NCBI RefSeq assembly: GCF_002006345.1
Contig: NZ_LZZM01000176.1
Coordinates: forward strand, 1 to 55,719
Length of the DNA: 55,719 nt
Direction: 5' to 3'
Origin: Clostridium puniceum
GTDB lineage: Bacteria > Bacillota > Clostridia > Clostridiales > Clostridiaceae
The notes below the pieces were generated by a model. It had not been told where the DNA came from. It saw nothing but the letters and a program-made list of their open reading frames with translations, and did not search any database. Below are positions 53,337 through 55,719 of the stretch, one piece after another. The position numbers and the translations under genes were made by a program. Every line of letters starts with the position of its first letter. The first letter of the stretch is position 1.

Positions 53337-54665
53337 ATGATTAAAGATATGACAAAAGGTAACATACCAAAGCATCTGATCAGTTTTTCTATACCTTTAA
53401 TACTGGGAAATCTGCTTCAATTAACTTATAATGCAGTAGATTCTATAGTTGTAGGAAGATTTTCTGGAACAGATGCATTAGCAGCAGTTGGAGCAGCTAA
53501 TCCTATAATGAATATTGCTATTTTAGGGATAACAGGTATATGTATCGGCTCCTCAGTGCTCATGAGTGAATTTTTTGGTGCTGGAAAATATGAAGAATTG
53601 AAAAAAGAAATATCAACTACTTTAATATTTGGATGTTTTTTTTCTTTGTTAATTGTAGTACTTGGTTTGATTTTTTCAAAAGGAATATTAAGTCTTCTTG
53701 GAGTACCAAATGAAATTCTTGATTCTTCAACACTCTATCTTAGAATCATATTTGTTGCAATGCCATTTACATATTTATATAATGCAGTATCAGCGGCTAT
53801 GAGAAGCGTTGGCGATTCCAAAACTCCAATCAGATTTTTAGCAATTGCATCTATTTTAAATGGATGCCTTGATTTTGTTTTTATAGGTGGCTTAAACATG
53901 GGTGTACTTGGAGCAGGTCTTGCAACAGGAATTGCAGAAGCTTGTTCTGCACTTTTCTGCATAATTTATATATATGAAAAAGTTCCATTGTTAAAATTGA
54001 CTAAAAGTGATATTAAAATTGACATGAATCTTTTAAAGAAAACACTTCAACATGGTTCTATAACAGCATTACAACAGTCTTGTCAGCCAATTGGAAAGTT
54101 ACTAATACAAGGTGCTATTAATCCATTAGGCGTCGCTGCTATTGCAGCATTTAATGCTGTAAACAGAGTTGATGATTTCGCATTTACACCACAACAAAGC
54201 ATATCTAATGGAATGATGACATTTGTAGCTCAAAATCGTGGTGCAAATAATAAAAAGCGTATTAAAGATGGATTTAAAATTGGATTATGTGTAGAATTTT
54301 GTTATTGGATATTAATTTGTATAGTTATTTTATGTTTAAAAGAACCTATTATGAAGTTGTTTGTTTCTTCCGAAGATACAAGTATGATTAGTTTGGGAGT
54401 TCATTATTTAGGTCTTATGGCATTTTTTTATCTACTTCCAGCATTTACAAATGGTGTACAAGGTTTCTTTAGAGGCATGGGAAATATGAAAATTACATTA
54501 GTTTCTACATTAATACAAATATCATTTAGAACAATATTTGTATATGTATTGGTTGCACATATACAAATGGTTAGTGTTGCTTACGCAAGCCTTATAGGAT
54601 GGATATTTATGTTAGCTTATGAAGTGCCTTATTATTTCATATACAAAAGAAAAAATGATTTATAA
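53337..54665 (+). CDS. MATE-family multidrug/cation antiporter (442 aa)
   Basis: Twelve predicted membrane segments. Family features: ISFSIPLILGNLLQLTYNAV, DSIVVGRFSGTDALAAVGAA at the N-terminus; QQSISNGMMTFVAQNRGANN in the second half, which mirrors it. MATE pumps export drugs or metabolites with Na+ or H+. The start is ATG 53337, 8 nt after AAGGAAG; GTG 53328 overlaps it. It is downstream of a PrpR-like regulator, with its own promoter. A substrate cannot be set. Confidence 0.93.
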   Translation: MIKDMTKGNIPKHLISFSIPLILGNLLQLTYNAVDSIVVGRFSGTDALAAVGAANPIMNIAILGITGICIGSSVLMSEFFGAGKYEELKKEISTTLIFGCFFSLLIVVLGLIFSKGILSLLGVPNEILDSSTLYLRIIFVAMPFTYLYNAVSAAMRSVGDSKTPIRFLAIASILNGCLDFVFIGGLNMGVLGAGLATGIAEACSALFCIIYIYEKVPLLKLTKSDIKIDMNLLKKTLQHGSITALQQSCQPIGKLLIQGAINPLGVAAIAAFNAVNRVDDFAFTPQQSISNGMMTFVAQNRGANNKKRIKDGFKIGLCVEFCYWILICIVILCLKEPIMKLFVSSEDTSMISLGVHYLGLMAFFYLLPAFTNGVQGFFRGMGNMKITLVSTLIQISFRTIFVYVLVAHIQMVSVAYASLIGWIFMLAYEVPYYFIYKRKNDL

Positions 54666-54847
54666 AAAAATTAGTTTAAGAAAATATTAAATGGAAATAA
54701 TAGATTTAATGTTCCCATTTCAAACAGGATTATTTTTATTGAAACTACTTACATTTTCAATGTGTGTACATTGCAATAGCAAAATTATAGATTTTGACTG
54801 TAACTTATGATATTAATTATGGATAATTTATTTAAAAAATTTTTTAT

Positions 54848-54875
54848 TTGACAATATATTATTTAATCGTAAAAT
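54848..54875 (+). promoter_or_regulatory. Promoter of the tetR-family gene
   Basis: TTGACA, 16 bp, TAAAAT, 54 bp before the ATG. The 180 bp in front of it hold no gene. Confidence 0.65.
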
Positions 54876-54928
54876 ATTATTTATACAAAATTTTTAGTAA
54901 TTTGTTAATTAGTAAGGGAGAAATCTAA

Positions 54929-55489
54929 ATGAATGATCAAATGAAAGACAGACGATATAGACGTACTCAAAATCAGCTTACAAAGGCTTTAATTGACCTT
55001 TTAAAAAATAAAAATATTAATCAAATATCTGTTCGTGAACTCTCTGAACTAGCTGATATTAATAGAGCTACTTTTTATTTACATTATAAAACACCTCATG
55101 ATTTACTAATACAACTTGAAAATAATATTTTTAATGTAATTTTTACTTCATATGAAAATCATAATATTATGGCTCAATATGATTTTTTACTATCAATTTA
55201 TAAATGTGTAAATGATAACCATGAATTATTATTAGTCCTTCTTAATCCAAATTCAGGTAGTACCTTTTGGGATAAATTGAGTAATTCAATTAAGAAACAT
55301 CATAATTTCTTGTGGTCACCCCATTTCAATTATTTATCTAAAGAGGAACTTAACTATTTTGGCGCTTTTATCATAGATGGTTACATTTCTGTAGTAAAAT
55401 TCTGGCTTTTAAATGGAATGAAAGAATCACCTGAAGAAATGGTTGAATTATCAAAAAGATTTCAATACAAAATACTTCCCTCAAATTAG
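54929..55489 (+). CDS. TetR/AcrR-family regulator (186 aa)
   Basis: N-terminal HTH: RRYRRTQNQLTKALIDLLKN, then INQISVRELSELADINRATF and YLHYKTPHDLL (8-65), the classic TetR pattern with TFYLHYKT. The C-terminal ligand domain resembles the TetR_C_7 / DhaS type (LLVLLNPNSGSTFWDKL; FGAFIIDGYISVVKFWLLNG). AAGGGAG lies before the ATG. It is monocistronic; the target gene might be the MATE pump next to it or outside the window. Confidence 0.92.
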   Translation: MNDQMKDRRYRRTQNQLTKALIDLLKNKNINQISVRELSELADINRATFYLHYKTPHDLLIQLENNIFNVIFTSYENHNIMAQYDFLLSIYKCVNDNHELLLVLLNPNSGSTFWDKLSNSIKKHHNFLWSPHFNYLSKEELNYFGAFIIDGYISVVKFWLLNGMKESPEEMVELSKRFQYKILPSN

Positions 55490-55719
55490 AAATACATAAA
55501 TATAATTTTTAAGATTAACAATTACTAAAACATATTTAAATTTTTAATCTAAATTATCTATTAAAAATAAATTTAATTTAGATTTTATATTTATAGCAAA
55601 CTTAATATACCTCTTAAATTCTAACTTATAAAAGTGCTTAATATTACTTTTTTATGAGTTGGAATTTTTTATTTATAATTTCATAACATACATATTAATA
55701 TTTTTAAATACATATTTAT
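55490..55719. other. AT-rich end of the window
   Basis: No gene is visible. It contains only the terminator of the TetR-type gene (55622-55672). Confidence 0.6.
55622..55672 (+). terminator. Probable terminator of the tetR-family gene
   Basis: AACTTATAAAA-GT pairs with ACTTTTTTATGAGTT (a bulge and a mismatch), followed by GGAATTTTTTATTT. It is about 130 bp beyond the stop. Confidence 0.65.

Noticed and set aside
54666..54840. Possible small gene between the MATE and TetR genes
   Set aside because: No frame with a ribosome site; only AT-rich spacer and the promoter of the TetR gene are found.
1..55719. tRNA, rRNA, CRISPR array or replication origin
   Set aside because: I saw no tRNA-like cloverleaf with CCA-type ends, no conserved rRNA segments, no regular repeat-spacer array and no DnaA-box cluster.
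1..55719. Sheath, tube, baseplate or ClpV genes to complete the VgrG cassette
   Set aside because: All large frames in the window are accounted for by other functions; none resembles these parts.

Overview
The window is AT-rich DNA with strong AGGAGG-type ribosome binding sites, clostridial-type proteins (thiolase, SAM-I riboswitch before metK, BglG/LicT-controlled PTS, PL1 pectate lyase) and no outer-membrane genes. It fits a saccharolytic, probably solvent- or butyrate-forming, plant-polymer-degrading Clostridium (cluster I; C. beijerinckii-like is a guess). All calls are by eye; no database search was run.

Layout. (1) 1-12.4 kb, minus strand: a partial IS30-like element, then a seven-gene co-directional cassette. 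In transcription order it is VgrG-like, DcrB-like, VgrG-like, pentapeptide-repeat, Imm11/DUF1629-like, DUF4280 PAAR-like and a 1980-residue VgrG::Rhs fusion. These are spike, tip, adaptor and effector-carrier parts of a contractile injection machine, but no sheath, tube, baseplate or ATPase gene is visible here. (2) 12.8-17.7 kb: metK under a SAM-I riboswitch, a nitronate monooxygenase/FabK-like flavoprotein, RidA and guanine deaminase. (3) 17.8-25.8 kb, plus strand: a beta-glucoside operon (promoter with cre-like site, RAT antiterminator, PTS EIIBCA, GH1 6-phospho-beta-glucosidase, LicT, FGGY kinase), then a secreted pectate lyase. (4) 25.9-27.4 kb: a small secreted protein, and a GNAT gene with a MarR regulator preceded by two palindromes. 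(5) 27.8-39.5 kb: an ECF sigma factor, a DUF4367 anti-sigma-like protein, a secreted DUF4367 cell-wall protein, a two-module NRPS ending in a thioester reductase, and an MBL hydrolase. The secreted protein and the NRPS share an exact 35-bp promoter repeat. (6) 39.6-44.1 kb: gene remnants, then an NAD-salvage regulon (pncB, a nicotinamidase-like hydrolase, NrtR) with two near-identical promoter/operator regions. (7) 44.3-55.7 kb: QueG-like reductase, thiolase, LysR, a Fur-box-controlled ferric-reductase-like membrane protein, MarR plus a UvrA-like protein, a PrpR-like regulator without a GAFTGA loop plus a MATE pump, and a TetR regulator.

How the genes work together. The most novel-looking blocks are the sheathless VgrG/PAAR/Rhs cassette and the inferred ECF/anti-sigma circuit, which may join a surface protein to a peptide-aldehyde-type NRPS. 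The bgl operon and pectate lyase together suggest plant-material use. The NrtR block shows complete local regulatory logic. Several track-length starts were shortened because a Shine-Dalgarno sequence, promoter or operator lies inside the longer reading frame.
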